A stretch of 64,000 nucleotides of DNA from Gracilariopsis chorda (taxonomy: Eukaryota; Rhodophyta; Florideophyceae; Gracilariales; Gracilariaceae): contig NBIV01000101.1 in the NCBI GenBank assembly GCA_003194525.1, forward strand, positions 62,001-126,000, in the 5' to 3' direction. Positions 55,663 through 64,000 of this stretch are shown here, in pieces (position 1 is the stretch's first letter; every line of letters begins with the position of its first letter). The notes under the pieces were generated by a model. The model saw nothing but the letters and a program-made list of their open reading frames with translations, searched no databases and had not been told where the DNA came from. A program made the position numbers and the translations under genes.

Positions 55663-56914
55663 TTAAAAGCAAAAGCTGTCGTTCAGAAACAGGTTGGCGT
55701 CTGCGCCCATGTTGGGCATATATATGTTCAAGGTCTGGTTAATTCCGGCCACGTGCGAGCGGAAGTTAAACAATAAAACCGTCGTTAACCGTATCATCTT
55801 TCTTTCGCCGTTTTCGTCGTATGTCAAACGATCTCGAAGTCTTGGGAAAGTTCCCTGGAAGACACGCATACCCTATTCAGCCCCCTGATGAGCCGGTGTA
55901 GCCTGTCGGCCCACTATTACCTCAATGGCGTTTTGTGCAGAACCTAGGTAGTCTTGTGCCGACTGGATAAAAAAACGGATGCATTTCCCTACAAAAGGCC
56001 GAATCGGCTACAAATATTCCTCGAGTACTCTCGAACAAAACTTGGAGGTTCCGGTAAATACATCCCCATTCGGCGATAGTAGAATAGTGAAAAGCGTCAG
56101 GGGCATTAACGGCGCAAGAAATAACACGGTCGTTTGGGGAAAACAAGAACACATTTCCAACATAATGGCCATGTATCCAGCCATTGTAGAACATATTCTG
56201 TATCACAAAGTCCCCGGATTGCTGCAACTGCAGCTGAAGACCGTCTGCGACGCAGCAAAAGTCGTGTAATAGAGAGTACCTCTATCTAAAGGACTTGTTG
56301 AACTGTTCAACGTTTTAGTTCGTCGGAAGCTTGACGCGTGATTGTTCATCTCGCTGAAGAGTGTGATAGACAAGACGACGAGCGAAGCGAATTTAAATCG
56401 AAACCAAGCTTGCTGTCGCTCCAAACATCAAGCTCAGTGTCATACGCTGACCACGTGTACGACGCCAGGCAATAAAAATGGCAAGAAATTGTGAGGAAGA
56501 GAGAAGGCGGGGTCTACCGTAGGAAAAAAGGCGGGTTTTTAATATTTGAATGTACTCGCTTCTGAAGTAAATGGTACAGGTGTGGTAGAGTCGATGGAAA
56601 GTCATCAAGAGTGCCCGAAAGACGCGATGATCCAGAAAAGTGAGTGTGATTAGTGATTGATAGCAGCCGCTGGCGTAGAGGTATTCAAAGAGTCACATCG
56701 ATGGGAAGTGGAGCGCCCGTCGTTGAATGCGGCGATTAAGTCTAACTCGCCCCTCATTCGTGAGACGCATCTTGAAAGTTGTCTGCTCCGACATGCCTCG
56801 AAAAAGGAGGACGAGGTTGAGAAGCTGCATCAACGACGCCATCATGTAACGGCGGTTGACCGCTGCTTCGTGATGGGCTTCACCTGAACATGGCGTCAAC
56901 GAAGCCTGGCGCAT
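55663..56914 (-). pseudogene. PIF/Harbinger DDE transposase remnant
   Basis: Minus-strand fragments in shifting frames. Near 56227-55922 are conserved DDE_Tnp_4 blocks: MFYNGWIHGHYVGNVFLFSP, DAFHYSTIAEWG, and FVADSAFCREMHPF, the last holding an Asp typical of the catalytic triad. Near 55869-55663 is the C-terminal block (MRVFQGTFPRLRDRLTYDEN, then RKMIRLTTVLLFN and GINQTLNIYMPN). The N-terminal part (56914-56430) is poorly preserved. Several stops and at least two frame changes, so inactive. Confidence 0.7.
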
Positions 56915-57351
56915 TGCTGTACTAATACTTGTTCTTAATTAGGCGCAGGGGGCGCTTTTTGGGCGAATGTGTTTTCTGGATGCCTGGAGGTAAAGGGTTA
57001 CCCTATTTCTCTTTTGCGCTAATTTTGTGTTAAAGAGTAGGAACGCATTTTGTGATTTCAGGAGTTGTCCACTGACCGTGGCGTCTTCACGCGCAGAATC
57101 GAGCTTCCAAAGCGATGCGCCGTGACAGGTGTGCCGGGGGTATTAAGAATAATGAATCAAGCCGGGCAGCGCTGGCAACAGCATATTGGGCACGGCGTGG
57201 TGCAGCGCGCTGATTGGCTTGCCGAAGCGCAAGGCGCGAGGTAGCACGCGAGCAGTTTCGGTCTCGACCGCTGCGCGCAGACTCCTTCAAAGACGGTGCG
57301 CAGCAGCTGCTCCCCGTTCGCCAGCACACCGCGCCACCAGTCTCCCCCGTC
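56915..57351. other. Junction between repeat-rich and gene-rich parts
   Basis: No gene. G+C content rises from about 57090. The open frame on the plus strand begins at 57214 without an ATG until 57352, so this part is probably 5' flank of the next gene. Confidence 0.5.
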
Positions 57352-57918
57352 ATGAAACGCGTAGCTCCGCCTCCATCGCCGTCGTCCGCCTCCTCCGACG
57401 ACGACCGTATCCGTCTGCTATCTCGCGCCGCCTCTGCTACACCCTCGCCTTCCTCCCCGCGCCTTTCCAGACCGGCCCATCCTCCACTGCGCGCTCCCAA
57501 ACGCGCCCGCTCGCGCACCACGCGCAGAAAGCCACCGCGCGCCCCCTCTCTCTCGCCCTCCCCCACAGCCCGTCCCGACCCGCAACCTCGCCAGCTCACC
57601 GCCCGCGTCGCCGACCTGCTCGACTCTTACCTACAAAGCACCCTCGGCGCCGAGCCTGGCGATTCGTCCCCGCCGCCCCAACAACCACCAGCCCCGCCCT
57701 CCCTGCCTTTCGCTTCGCTTCGCGCTCCGGCCGCAGTTGACCACTTCCGTCTCTTCAAGGACAGTCAGCCCGGCGTCATCGGCAGACGTCACCGCGACAA
57801 GAGGCGTCGTCTTCCAGATTCCGATTCATCCAGCGACGAGGAAGACGCTCAACGCATGCAACGTCTACGCTCCGTTGTCGTTTCGGCCCCCTTGCCCCCG
57901 CCTCGCACTCATGTCTAG
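57352..57918 (+). CDS. Ser/Pro/Arg-rich protein, unknown function (188 aa)
   Basis: The ATG at 57352 is the first in a frame open from at least 57214. The protein starts MKRVAPPPSPSSASSDDD, with basic SR/RR stretches (APKRARSRTTRRKPPRAP), one helical segment (LTARVADLLDSYLQSTLG), and a C-terminal run KRRRLPDSDSSSDEEDAQR, a pattern of nuclear, probably phosphorylated proteins. No domain recognised. It ends 70 bases before the convergent stop of the aldo/keto reductase. Strong codon bias toward C and G in third positions supports coding in this frame, although another frame (57186-57740) is also open. Confidence 0.6.
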   Translation: MKRVAPPPSPSSASSDDDRIRLLSRAASATPSPSSPRLSRPAHPPLRAPKRARSRTTRRKPPRAPSLSPSPTARPDPQPRQLTARVADLLDSYLQSTLGAEPGDSSPPPQQPPAPPSLPFASLRAPAAVDHFRLFKDSQPGVIGRRHRDKRRRLPDSDSSSDEEDAQRMQRLRSVVVSAPLPPPRTHV

Positions 57919-57987
57919 TCGTTTCTTGTACGCGTCCCACCCCCATCGCATATTGTAACCACCCTATTGAATCTTGTCTTGTTTATC

Positions 57988-59037
57988 TCATGCCGTCTGA
58001 AATGCGTTGCGTACCATTTGCCTCCCTTTGCTGGCTGCGTCTTCAAGCCGTGCGCTCTCTTCTTCGCTCAGTTCAACCCGTAAAGCGCCCACGTTTTGTA
58101 ACACTTGACGCTCATTACGACATCCTGCCAGCACGATAACCCCCTTTTTCACGCACCAGCTCACAGCCACTTGCCCAACGCTCGCCCCTTTCTTCATCGC
58201 CACCCTCTTCAGCTCCCTGTCCAACTCATCGTTTTTCAGCCTGTCAAACAACGCCCCTCGCACCCCGCTACGTTTCGCGCCCCCACCAAGTCGCCCCAGA
58301 CATAATGGAGAGTACCCGATAACACTCACCCCCATTGCATCTGCCGTTTCCAGTAATCCATTTTCCAGCGCCTCTCTACATAGCAAAGACATCTGCACTT
58401 GCACGCTTTTCAGCCTCGTTCCACGCTCTTCTACCAACTTTTGGGCTCGTTGCAGTCCAGTGGGGCCCATGTTGGATACCCCGATATGCTCACAATACCC
58501 CGCTTTTTGCGCTTCGCATAGTCCTTGTAGTAACACCCGTTCTTGTAGTGGAAGGTAACGCGACGGTGACCAATGCATCTGTGCAATGTAGATCTTCGTT
58601 CCGAGTCGTTCACAACTTTGTTCCGCTGCATTCACAATGGAGCGAGCTGTTAGGCGCCATGGATACGATGCAAATTTTGTCGCAATACGCACTTGACGCG
58701 GGCAGTAGCGCATAAACTTGCCCAGCAAAAGTTCCGCGCGTGCGTTCAACTTGCCCGTGCCATAGGAATCCGCAGTATCGAATAACGTGATTCCATTTTG
58801 AACAGCGCGTTCAAACGCTTTTTGAAGCTCTTTATCTTGCTCTGGCGAGTAGTTGTACAGCAGACGATTGCCCCATGCCCACGTTCCAATCGCTAGCGAT
58901 GAATCTGTCAAACTAGCTGCATCATGAATTAGTTTCTGCCCTCGACTGCGGCTGCACATACATACTTGCCGATGATGCCAGCCCTCGCGGAGTTTCTTGT
59001 GCGTTGTTGCGAATCGAGCAGCACTTGCGAATGCCAT
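57988..59037 (-). CDS. Plastid-type aldo/keto reductase (349 aa)
   Basis: NADPH-dependent reductase of carbonyl compounds; closest in type to plant plastid reductases such as pyridoxal reductase. The start at 59037 (MAFASAARFATTHKK) is chosen because it gives a short Ser/Arg/Ala-rich leader like a plastid transit peptide; the frame is open further upstream to 59226 but without domain sequence. The (beta/alpha)8 barrel follows, with the catalytic tetrad visible: Asp87 and Tyr92 (FDTADSYG), Lys121 (IATKFAS), His155 (QMHW). Later motifs: HIGVSNMGP, VQMSLL, GYSPLCLGRLGG, and the cofactor-binding end (VIVLAGCRNERQVLQNVGAL). Single exon. It shares a 520-base upstream region with the divergent gene at 59560. 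Confidence 0.9.
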   Translation of the reverse strand: MAFASAARFATTHKKLREGWHHRQVCMCSRSRGQKLIHDAASLTDSSLAIGTWAWGNRLLYNYSPEQDKELQKAFERAVQNGITLFDTADSYGTGKLNARAELLLGKFMRYCPRQVRIATKFASYPWRLTARSIVNAAEQSCERLGTKIYIAQMHWSPSRYLPLQERVLLQGLCEAQKAGYCEHIGVSNMGPTGLQRAQKLVEERGTRLKSVQVQMSLLCREALENGLLETADAMGVSVIGYSPLCLGRLGGGAKRSGVRGALFDRLKNDELDRELKRVAMKKGASVGQVAVSWCVKKGVIVLAGCRNERQVLQNVGALRVELSEEESARLEDAASKGRQMVRNAFQTA

Positions 59038-59559
59038 CGCAATTGTAAATCGATTTGAGCAGCACAACCATTCAACTCTGCAGGAGAAGGTTAGCCATTC
59101 TGGAGCTCCTTTGTCCGGAGCGAACATGAGCACCAGACTTTGTGAGGTTGCCAATGTGTGGGTGTCCTCACGGGGGCTGGTTATGTGCCTTTGTGCTGTA
59201 AGGCTAAGTCCTCGTTTCTGTGCCACAAACGTGTATACCTACAAAAGGCTTATCTCCCGGCACATTCATAATCCCCACAAGTCCGACCATGAGAGCAGCA
59301 AGTGCTGCCTTTGCTCGAAGCAGCTACTTTCTCCTTGGGAAAGCGTGGTCTAGCGCCCTTTCTTGTTCTCCATCATCAATGCATCCTGATACAAGAGCGT
59401 AGCATCCAACTTTATTTTCTCGGACCAACATTCAGAAAAGTGGAATCGTCAGTCTCAACCGGACCGTGAGTAGCCCGTCGCCATTGTTGTTAAATGGAAA
59501 GCATGCCAGCCATTCATCCTTTCTAGAACCGAGTGTGAATTTTCGTTTCATCCTCACTG
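59038..59559. promoter_or_regulatory. Divergent intergenic region between two aldo/keto reductase genes
   Basis: 522 bases between the two start codons, oriented head to head. It may hold a shared bidirectional promoter. No TATA box or repeat stands out; short frames across it have no motif. Confidence 0.45.
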
Positions 59560-60633
59560 ATGGCCTTTGCTGCTACGCCGGCATTACCTACCCGACAACG
59601 TCGCGGTGCAACTGAACGCATTTTTCCGAAACTCAGCTTGCAGAACGCACATCTTCCCCCACACGCGTACACTACCCTACCCGATTCCACCCCAGTATGC
59701 CGTCTTATCAAACTGCTACATCCGCGAGATCCATCTCCCAACAATGTTTCTCGCACACTTGATACTTTACTAGCGCACGGTTTTCAAACATTTTCACTAC
59801 CCGCAACTCTGCATCCCTCAGCTGCAACCTACGTCCGTTTAATAGGACCTTCTTCCGCAGAGAAACTCCAGCTTTGCACTCGTCTCGACATTAATCCGCT
59901 CAACTTTCAAACTGTTTCGCGCCGCACTGTTGAGGATCTTGTAGACGAGCATTTGCGATCACTATCTCTGGAGCGATTACATATGGTGCAGCTATCATGG
60001 GCCGATTTTAGAGACGAGAGATATCTCGATTTCATAAGCGAGCTGTCAGAACTACAGCGCCTTGGAAAGTTACGGTCCGTGGGCACGGCCAATTTCCCAA
60101 CACGTCAGCTTCGATATCTGCACTCGCAAGGCTTGCGGGTAGCTTCCAATCAGGTTCCGTTTTGCCTACTGGACGAACGGCCGCTGACACAGATGGCGTC
60201 ATTTTGCGCACAGCATGGAATCGCGTTAGTGGGTGGAAATTCTCTGGGAGGTGGTTTCTTCACAGAAAGATTCCTGGGGCTACCCGAACCGCGGAAAAGT
60301 GCATGCTCCCCAGCACTGCTACGTTTCGCAGGGGTGATTCGTGTCTGGGGTGGGTGGGGTTTGTTTCAGCAGCTGCTGTATGAAATGAAAGGTATTGCTG
60401 ATAAGTACGGGGTGAGTATGGCAAACGTGGCTGTCAAGTGGGTTCTGAGGCAGCCCGTGATGGCTGTAGTGATTGGAATTGAGAATGCAGAGTACTGCAA
60501 GAGCAATCTACGCCCCTTCCATTTCGACCTTGACGATGAGGACGTGGCTGCGCTAGAGAGCGTAGCAAGGAAAGGGAACGACTTGTTTACAATTTTGGGA
60601 GATTCCGGTAGTGAGTTCCAAGTCCATAGATAG
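59560..60633 (+). CDS. Aldo/keto reductase-like protein without catalytic tetrad (357 aa)
   Basis: ATG at 59560 begins a leader like that of its neighbour (MAFAATPALPTRQRRG). The barrel fold is recognisable in VDEHLRSLSLERLHMVQLSW, LGKLRSVGTANFPTRQL, ASNQVPFCLLDERPL, VKWVLRQPVMAVVIGIENAE and DDEDVAALESVA. The catalytic positions are changed: no Asp or Tyr where FDTADSYG should be (FSLPATLHPS), Arg for Lys (CTRLD), and Ser for His (QLSW). Family knowledge predicts loss of reductase chemistry, leaving cofactor binding or a structural role. No stop or frameshift, so it is not a simple pseudogene. The divergent neighbour and similar leader suggest plastid targeting and common control. Confidence 0.85.
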   Translation: MAFAATPALPTRQRRGATERIFPKLSLQNAHLPPHAYTTLPDSTPVCRLIKLLHPRDPSPNNVSRTLDTLLAHGFQTFSLPATLHPSAATYVRLIGPSSAEKLQLCTRLDINPLNFQTVSRRTVEDLVDEHLRSLSLERLHMVQLSWADFRDERYLDFISELSELQRLGKLRSVGTANFPTRQLRYLHSQGLRVASNQVPFCLLDERPLTQMASFCAQHGIALVGGNSLGGGFFTERFLGLPEPRKSACSPALLRFAGVIRVWGGWGLFQQLLYEMKGIADKYGVSMANVAVKWVLRQPVMAVVIGIENAEYCKSNLRPFHFDLDDEDVAALESVARKGNDLFTILGDSGSEFQVHR

Positions 60634-61041
60634 ATGAGTACATCGAGTGGTGTGGCCACAACGTGCGGCTAACTAGCCACATGTGCAGACGTAGAATCAA
60701 GATAGGAACATTGACAGGCAACATTACCGTGTAAAGAGCTCAGAAACCTGGCTGCCGACTGACGCCGTGGTGAGGCGATGCAGCGTGACTGTAGTACGGT
60801 AGTACAAGCACGTCGAAGTTGTCAGTAGTTCGAAAGGCAGCATAGAAAACGCGCAAGACAAGACGCAATGCAAATCACTTGTGCGCCCTGCAGGCCAGTT
60901 TAAATGTTTACCTAAGTGCAATGGCATCAAACAGCCATCGTAAGAATCGGGAGCAACAGTGTGAAAGAAGAGAATATTACTCGCCGCCGCGGGGTCGTGC
61001 AACAAACGCACGACATACTAAGTACAACACTATCAGCGCGC
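60634..61041. other. Intergenic, convergent 3' ends
   Basis: 408 bases between two converging genes. No gene seen. Should hold both polyadenylation regions; no clear AATAAA on either strand. Confidence 0.5.
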
Positions 61042-62163
61042 TTATCCAGTTACGGGGGTAATACTAGCAATGACACCGCCGTTCTTGTGGATCTTAATGT
61101 ATGTTGCAGAAAGCTCATTGAAAGGCACCATGTAGACTGTATTTGAACGACGGAAATCAGAAATCTTGCTCCCAGAGCTTGCATTCTTAGTCTTGTAGAA
61201 TCTGCCAGTGCGGGAGCGCAGTCGGACACCCGCACCTCCATTGTTGGCCTTGGCTTGGGAGAGATTAGTGACCTCGATGCGGAATATCTTGCCGCCAGCC
61301 TGGCGGGTACCGTGGGAGGTTCTGGCCATGGAAGCGCCGGAAACGCCACCTTGCCAAGATCCCGAGGACGCGTCCGGAGGCATGAAGTTTCCGCCGTCAG
61401 CTCCAGGAGCAACGACAGGCAGCGGAATGGACTGGATACCGGCTCGGTTGAGAGTGATCTTATTGGTCATGGTACGCGGGTTGGCCTTGTCAGAGGTGGA
61501 TGAACCGCGGACGACCTGGAACATGTGGGTGAAAGCGCACATGGAGAGGTTGGAGGTGGTGAGGTGTCCGCGGTAGTACGGCACACAATACTGGTCGAAG
61601 AAAGCATCGTATTCGCCATCATCAAAGAAAGCATCGATGAAAGCGTCATAACCGTGGGAGTCATACACGGCGGACTTGGCGCGGTATTGCTCCAAGCCGT
61701 CTGGAGTGCGGCCCAAAAAGTGCTTGAAGTTAAGCTCAATGGCGCCGTACAATGGACGACTGTCGAAGAAGCGCTTGCGATACTGGTACGTCTTTCCGAG
61801 AGCGCGGCAGAACTCCTTCGCGGTGAGGCGCAAATCGCGGAATTCGGACTCAAGCTTGCTCATCTCGGCGCGTTCAGACTCCATGATGTAGGCGTTACCG
61901 AAGACTTGACGGTAGATGGCTTGGATGTAGACCTCATAGTCGGCGGAAAATCCGGCTGGTCTTCCGGCTTCTGCGATGACAAAACGCTCCGTGAACTTAT
62001 CGAGACCGAGCTTGTCTAGCGAGGAGTTGCCGAGTACGGTGCCTAGACGGGCTGTGAAGCGGGGCTGCGCGGATGGGGCGGAGGTACGCAGGGAGGTGCC
62101 GGTGAAGGTGGTTGACAAGGGGGCGGCAGACGGGCGCAGGCCGAGGACGGGGACGAAAGCCAT
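61042..62163 (-). CDS. Phycobilisome rod linker polypeptide, nuclear-encoded (373 aa)
   Basis: Joins phycobiliprotein hexamers in the rods of the light-harvesting phycobilisome on the stromal side of thylakoids. The start at 62163 (MAFVPVLGLRPSAAP) is the first ATG; the frame extends upstream without one. Residues 1 to about 38 are Ser/Thr/Ala/Arg rich, a transit peptide with an FVP start typical of red algae. The PBS linker domain spans about 65-215 (YEVYIQAIYRQVFGNAYI, KTYQYRKRFFDSRP, ELNFKHFLGRTPDGLEQY, DAFFDQYCVPYYRG). A Gly/Ser linker leads to a CpcD-like domain near 300-373 (KIFRIEVTNLSQAKAN, TVYMVPFNELSATYIKIHKN). This layout fits a rod linker rather than a core linker. Which rod (phycoerythrin or phycocyanin) cannot be told. 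Confidence 0.92.
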   Translation of the reverse strand: MAFVPVLGLRPSAAPLSTTFTGTSLRTSAPSAQPRFTARLGTVLGNSSLDKLGLDKFTERFVIAEAGRPAGFSADYEVYIQAIYRQVFGNAYIMESERAEMSKLESEFRDLRLTAKEFCRALGKTYQYRKRFFDSRPLYGAIELNFKHFLGRTPDGLEQYRAKSAVYDSHGYDAFIDAFFDDGEYDAFFDQYCVPYYRGHLTTSNLSMCAFTHMFQVVRGSSTSDKANPRTMTNKITLNRAGIQSIPLPVVAPGADGGNFMPPDASSGSWQGGVSGASMARTSHGTRQAGGKIFRIEVTNLSQAKANNGGAGVRLRSRTGRFYKTKNASSGSKISDFRRSNTVYMVPFNELSATYIKIHKNGGVIASITPVTG

Positions 62164-62998
62164 AGCGGAGGAAAGGGGCGTTTGCAAGGAGCTGACAAGG
62201 GGGGTACGAGGCAGTGACGGAGGGACGCGGACGAGCGGAAGGTGGGGGTTACAGGATTAGATAGGAGCGCAGCGGGGAGCAAGATAATAAATGATGGTAG
62301 GGTATTGGTGGGTGCGGATTAGGACCTGTGCGAGCTCGAGTGGCAGAGATCGAGTGTGTGATCAGCGCAAGGCGACCGCAGTGCGCACCGGCACTTTTCA
62401 TTATCACAGCAAAAGATTTAACCAACTTAGGTACCGTTGTACCTCTGGTACCGTTGTACCTCTGGTACCGTTGGTAGACGTACCCTCAGAAAATTTACGT
62501 GTGAACTTCACACTGTGAAGTGCTCGCTGGCCGTGAGCCAATCGCTTATCCCCGTTGGGCTCAGCATTTGCCGTCATACACGTCGCACACGTGCACGCGA
62601 CGCACAGCTGTGCGTATACGCTCGTCGCCGCGATGGTCCCGTCGTCAGCCGCCGTATATCATAGCCTACATCTGTCTACGACGTAGACGGTAGGTAGTGC
62701 AGCTATCCTTGGTACTTTGTTCACTCTCACGCCGCCTCCCTCTATTCGCCGCAGAGTACAACGGCAAATGCATCACCCACACCGCATTTCCTCAACCGGA
62801 GACACTACGGGTACGTTGCAACCGCACCGTCCACCAATACCCAGTGACGATAGTTTCCTTGCACCACACTTAAGTCCAACAAGCGACAGTGTAGATAAGG
62901 AATACCTACAACACCATCTTTCGACTGAGGGCCATCTCACCCACCCCCGACAACCCCCCCGCCCCCTGCAACACACAGCCTTTCTGACCCGCTTCCTC
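62164..62998. other. Intergenic region with a short tandem repeat
   Basis: 835 bases between the start of the linker gene and the end of the CCB4-like gene. The unit GTACCGTTGTACCTCTG occurs about two and a half times at 62431-62473. Upstream of the linker start the DNA is purine-rich on the plus strand. No gene; the plus-strand frame 62717-63190 is a shadow of the CCB4-like gene. Confidence 0.6.
62431..62473. repeat. 17-base tandem repeat, about 2.5 copies
   Basis: GTACCGTTGTACCTCTG repeated directly, each unit with inner GTAC palindromes. It lies about 270 bases upstream of the rod linker start. Confidence 0.8.
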
Positions 62999-63821
62999 TC
63001 ACTTTGCTTCCTTGCTCAGATACCCCCCCATCCGATCGCAGATCGCTTGAACCCACCCGAAATCCTGCCCTGTAAGAGCGCGTGGTCGATCGGCCCCCAC
63101 AATCACGCAAACGTCCTCGCTCGCCGGTTGCACAAGCACACACTGCCCATGAACAGAAGAGTTAGAACCCATCAACAGCACCCACAATAAATGCAAAAAA
63201 ACATCACCGTCCACATACCTGACATTTCTGCGGCAAGAACCCAAACTCCGTCTCCCGCACCGGCACCACTTTCATATCCGCCAGATAAGCTCGTTTGCCA
63301 CTACCCATGGCCTTCGCCACGATCCCTTCTTCCACCATGTGGGTCGCAGGAGCCTCCGTGCTGAACTGTCCCAAAAAGAATCTACCCTCGCCTCTCACCA
63401 TCACCGCCACGCTTTTCGCGCCTTCAATGCCGTCAATAACAGCTTGCGCACATCGTTCTGCAACCTCCGCATTGCTGCCTTCAAAGCCTGATTTCACTTG
63501 TATACCGCCCATTTCAACGCTTGCTCGACGTTCGGATACTTCTGCCCTTGCTAGCCCGTATAGAACCAATGTGGCCCCAGCTATCACTCCGAGAATATCC
63601 GCCCTCGATTGTGTTGCGGTTAGTCCGTCTAGTGGTGTTAGTAGTAACCGATTACCGAGTAAGCCAGTTAGCAGACATCCGCCTGTGATTAGTGATACCC
63701 GCCCAAAGTTCATTCGCGTCTTGCATCGTTTGGCGCGTGTTTGTGTCGGAAAACTTCTGACATTTCGAAAAGGCAACGCCACTCTCACAGCTAAGAACGC
63801 GGTCCTGTTCCTCAGTTGCAT
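62999..63821 (-). CDS. CCB2/CCB4-like cytochrome b6 haem assembly factor, one intron (248 aa)
   Basis: Members of this family help attach the extra c-type haem to cytochrome b6 at the thylakoid membrane. Exon 1 is 63821-63219, from ATG at 63821. Leader with Arg-rich stretch (AVRVALPFRNVRSF), two hydrophobic segments (VSLITGGCLLTGLLGNRLLL and RADILGVIAGATLVLYGLA), then a soluble domain (VERCAQAV-like helix, VMVRGEGRFFLGQF, MVEEGIVAKAMGSGKRAYL). It ends CAG at 63219 before donor GTATGT. The intron, 63218-63143 (76 bases), has TTCTAAC branch-like sequence and ends CAG. Exon 2, 63142-62999, encodes CVLVQPASEDVCVIVGADRP and GQDFGWVQAICDRM, the conserved end of the family. Phase 0 junction. CCB4 fits slightly better than CCB2, but this is not certain. 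Confidence 0.8.
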
Positions 63822-64000
63822 GTCTTTTTCTTCCTTCCCAGAACAATCGGCACAGCTTGGTTGATGTCTTCTTTAGTGCTGATTACGATCACTTCACACC
63901 ACAACTTCTGCTGGGAACACCGATGCTGCTATCGTTTGTGTGTTCCAGTGCGCTAAGCGTTAATGGTAACGCTTGTTCTTCTGAAGTGCGTGCACACCCG
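63822..64000. other. Upstream flank of the CCB4-like gene
   Basis: 179 bases to the end of the window; no gene or clear promoter element seen. Confidence 0.5.

Larger units (their letters stand above)
53600..56914. mobile_element. PIF/Harbinger-type DNA transposon, decayed and interrupted
   Basis: Two genes tail to tail: a plus-strand DNA-binding-type protein (53663-55628) and a minus-strand DDE transposase (about 56914-55663), 35 bases between their ends. A separate SANT-like protein plus a DDE_Tnp_4 transposase is the hallmark gene pair of PIF/Harbinger elements. Terminal inverted repeats and the 3-base duplication were not located, so the stated ends are those of the genes. Confidence 0.65.

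Noticed and set aside
57087-57599. 170-codon minus-strand Gly/Arg-rich frame
   Set aside because: Complement of the Ser/Pro-rich gene on the plus strand; typical product of G+C-biased third positions.
61525-62019. 164-codon plus-strand frame opposite the rod linker
   Set aside because: Antisense shadow of a gene with two well-known domains.
62717-63190. 157-codon plus-strand frame
   Set aside because: Overlaps exon 2 and intron of the CCB4-like gene on the other strand and has no motif.
1-64000. CRISPR arrays, ribosomal RNA genes, bacterial operons
   Set aside because: No regularly spaced direct repeats, no rRNA-like blocks, and all recognisable genes and signals are eukaryotic.

Overview
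This window is nuclear DNA of a red alga, most likely a florideophyte such as Chondrus (the species is inferred). The support is a nuclear-type phycobilisome rod linker with an N-terminal transit sequence, a CCB2/CCB4-like cytochrome b6 assembly factor, compact gene spacing with one 76-base intron, and about 57 kb of nested retroelements next to a short gene-rich end.

Repeat-rich part (1-57 kb). 1-1841 is the tail of a decayed Ty1/copia pol. 1842-11726 is a Ty3/gypsy chromovirus (element A) with about 4% LTR divergence and one nonsense codon in reverse transcriptase. 11727-19500 holds two eroded relatives of a third gypsy family (family C), head to head. 19521-23137 is mostly unassigned, with a tandem repeat, a family C fragment, a zinc-finger relic and traces of an old gene. 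23138-29637 is a young copia element (B), 5-base duplication CCCCG, with an extra spliced C2H2 zinc-finger gene ahead of gag. 30251-34453 is a DIRS-like retroelement with direct terminal repeats. 35618-44642 is a very young, apparently intact chromovirus (D), LTRs differing at 2 of 478 positions, duplication TCAAC, with an antisense coiled-coil ORF between pol and the 3' LTR. 44648-48840 is an A+T-rich gypsy relic (E) carrying an inverted family C fragment. 48850-52640 is an eroded minus-strand gene with a PD-(D/E)XK nuclease core. 53663-56914 is a PIF/Harbinger-type DNA transposon with tail-to-tail DNA-binding and transposase genes, split by a 957-base solo LTR.

Gene-rich part (57-64 kb). 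A small Ser/Pro-rich nuclear-looking protein, a plastid-type aldo/keto reductase, a divergently placed aldo/keto reductase-like protein lacking the catalytic tetrad, a rod linker, and a CCB4-like factor. Three of these fit plastid functions: light harvesting, cytochrome b6f assembly and plastid redox metabolism.

Themes worth following: (i) both chromoviruses place pol in the -1 frame after the same heptamer GGAAAAC; (ii) element A and the solo LTR are packed with tiny perfect hairpins, whereas element D favours short palindromic words such as CCANTGG; (iii) elements B and D each carry an accessory gene, and in B splicing creates the accessory gene's start codon.
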